NCBI GenBank assembly: GCA_947466555.1
Contig: CANIFK010000304.1
Location: 1-6,590 of the forward strand
DNA: 6,590 nucleotides
Direction: 5' to 3'
Source: Acidobacteriota bacterium
GTDB taxonomy: Bacteria; Acidobacteriota; Terriglobia; Bryobacterales; Bryobacteraceae
The stretch's first letter is position 1. The number at the start of each line of letters is the position of its first letter. The position numbers were made by a program, and so were the translations under genes. Below the pieces are notes generated by a model. It was not told the origin of the DNA, searched no databases, and worked only from the letters and a program-made list of their open reading frames with translations. Below are positions 6,311 to 6,590 of the stretch, one piece after another.

Positions 6311-6316
6311 AAATCG

Positions 6317-6590
6317 ATGTTTCGTTACGGCAGCGATCAGTCTCTCTTCCTCGACCGCCCTCCGGCCTTGACCGATCTCTCCGCCCTCGCCCGCATCCCC
6401 GGCGTCGTCAACCTCCACCCCGCCTACGATTCCGTACTGATCGTCTTCAACCCGCTCACAACCACCCACGAAGCAATCCAGCAGGCCGCCCGCCAAATCC
6501 CCGCCACCCCCGCAAAACAAGGCCGCCACCACCGCATCCCCGTCACCTACAACGGCCCCGATCTCGCCGCCCTCGCACAACACCACTCCC
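6317..6590 (+). CDS. pxpB: 5-oxoprolinase subunit PxpB (KipI / allophanate hydrolase subunit 1 family), 5' part
   Basis: The ATG at 6317 opens a frame that runs off the right edge after 91 residues, roughly 40 percent of the usual 220-240. PxpB works with PxpC and PxpA in ATP-dependent opening of 5-oxoproline (pyroglutamate) to glutamate in the cytoplasm; B. subtilis KipI of the same family inhibits the sporulation kinase KinA. Visible signs are the N-terminal MFRYGSDQSLFL (family: 'GD-x-A-L-L-V'), IPGVVNLHPAYDSVLIVFNP (27-46, the 'PGV-V-x-x-x-PAY-S-L-L-V' block) and IPVTYNGPDLAALAQHH (74-90, family 'IPV-x-Y-x-GPDL-x-x-x-A-x-H'). The family's usual start of domain two is slightly short here (YNGPDL). 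Codons end mostly in C, as in rsmG. No Shine-Dalgarno precedes the ATG. The rest of pxpB and probably pxpC/pxpA should lie to the right. Confidence 0.85.
   Translation, partial: MFRYGSDQSLFLDRPPALTDLSALARIPGVVNLHPAYDSVLIVFNPLTTTHEAIQQAARQIPATPAKQGRHHRIPVTYNGPDLAALAQHHS

Overview
The window is GC-rich and gene-dense. It holds seven complete protein genes and one gene cut by the right edge. No rRNA, tRNA, CRISPR array or mobile element is visible. Three traits suggest an acidobacterium, perhaps of the Bryobacterales/Solibacter group: a Tat-exported Gfo/Idh/MocA oxidoreductase, a PEP-CTERM surface protein, and an exported beta-sandwich protein of a style I associate with Solibacter. This placement is an inference from gene content and style, not from a marker gene.

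Left part: a strong hairpin (3-35) lies just beyond the stop of a minus-strand Gfo/Idh/MocA oxidoreductase (57-1415). Divergent from it is rsmG (1474-2112), the 16S rRNA G527 methyltransferase. Next on the plus strand come an exported PEP-CTERM protein (2205-2909) and, 17 bases later, a 93-residue protein of unknown function (2927-3208) with a TTG start and a clear ribosome binding site.

Right part: three minus-strand genes form a likely operon, read 6219 -> 5428, 5375 -> 4311, 4332 -> 3217. In order they encode an exported beta-sandwich protein, an exported protein with a CBM9-like domain and a C-terminal PKD domain, and an exported serine hydrolase of the beta-lactamase/esterase family. The last two overlap by 22 bases, and a perfect GGAGG for the hydrolase lies inside the gene before it. 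All three have signal peptides, so the operon looks devoted to the envelope or the outside of the cell, possibly binding and hydrolysing an extracellular substrate. Divergent from it, the beginning of pxpB (5-oxoprolinase subunit B / KipI family) runs off the right edge; the intergenic region between them carries a 13-base palindrome.

Two patterns cut across genes. First, three starts that lack a Shine-Dalgarno sequence (oxidoreductase, rsmG, pxpB) each have a -10-like hexamer ending exactly six bases before the start codon, the geometry of leaderless transcripts. Second, the plus strand is C-rich over most of the window whichever strand is coding, so plus-strand genes end codons in C and minus-strand genes end them in G or C. 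The PEP-CTERM gene and its small neighbour follow this much less.
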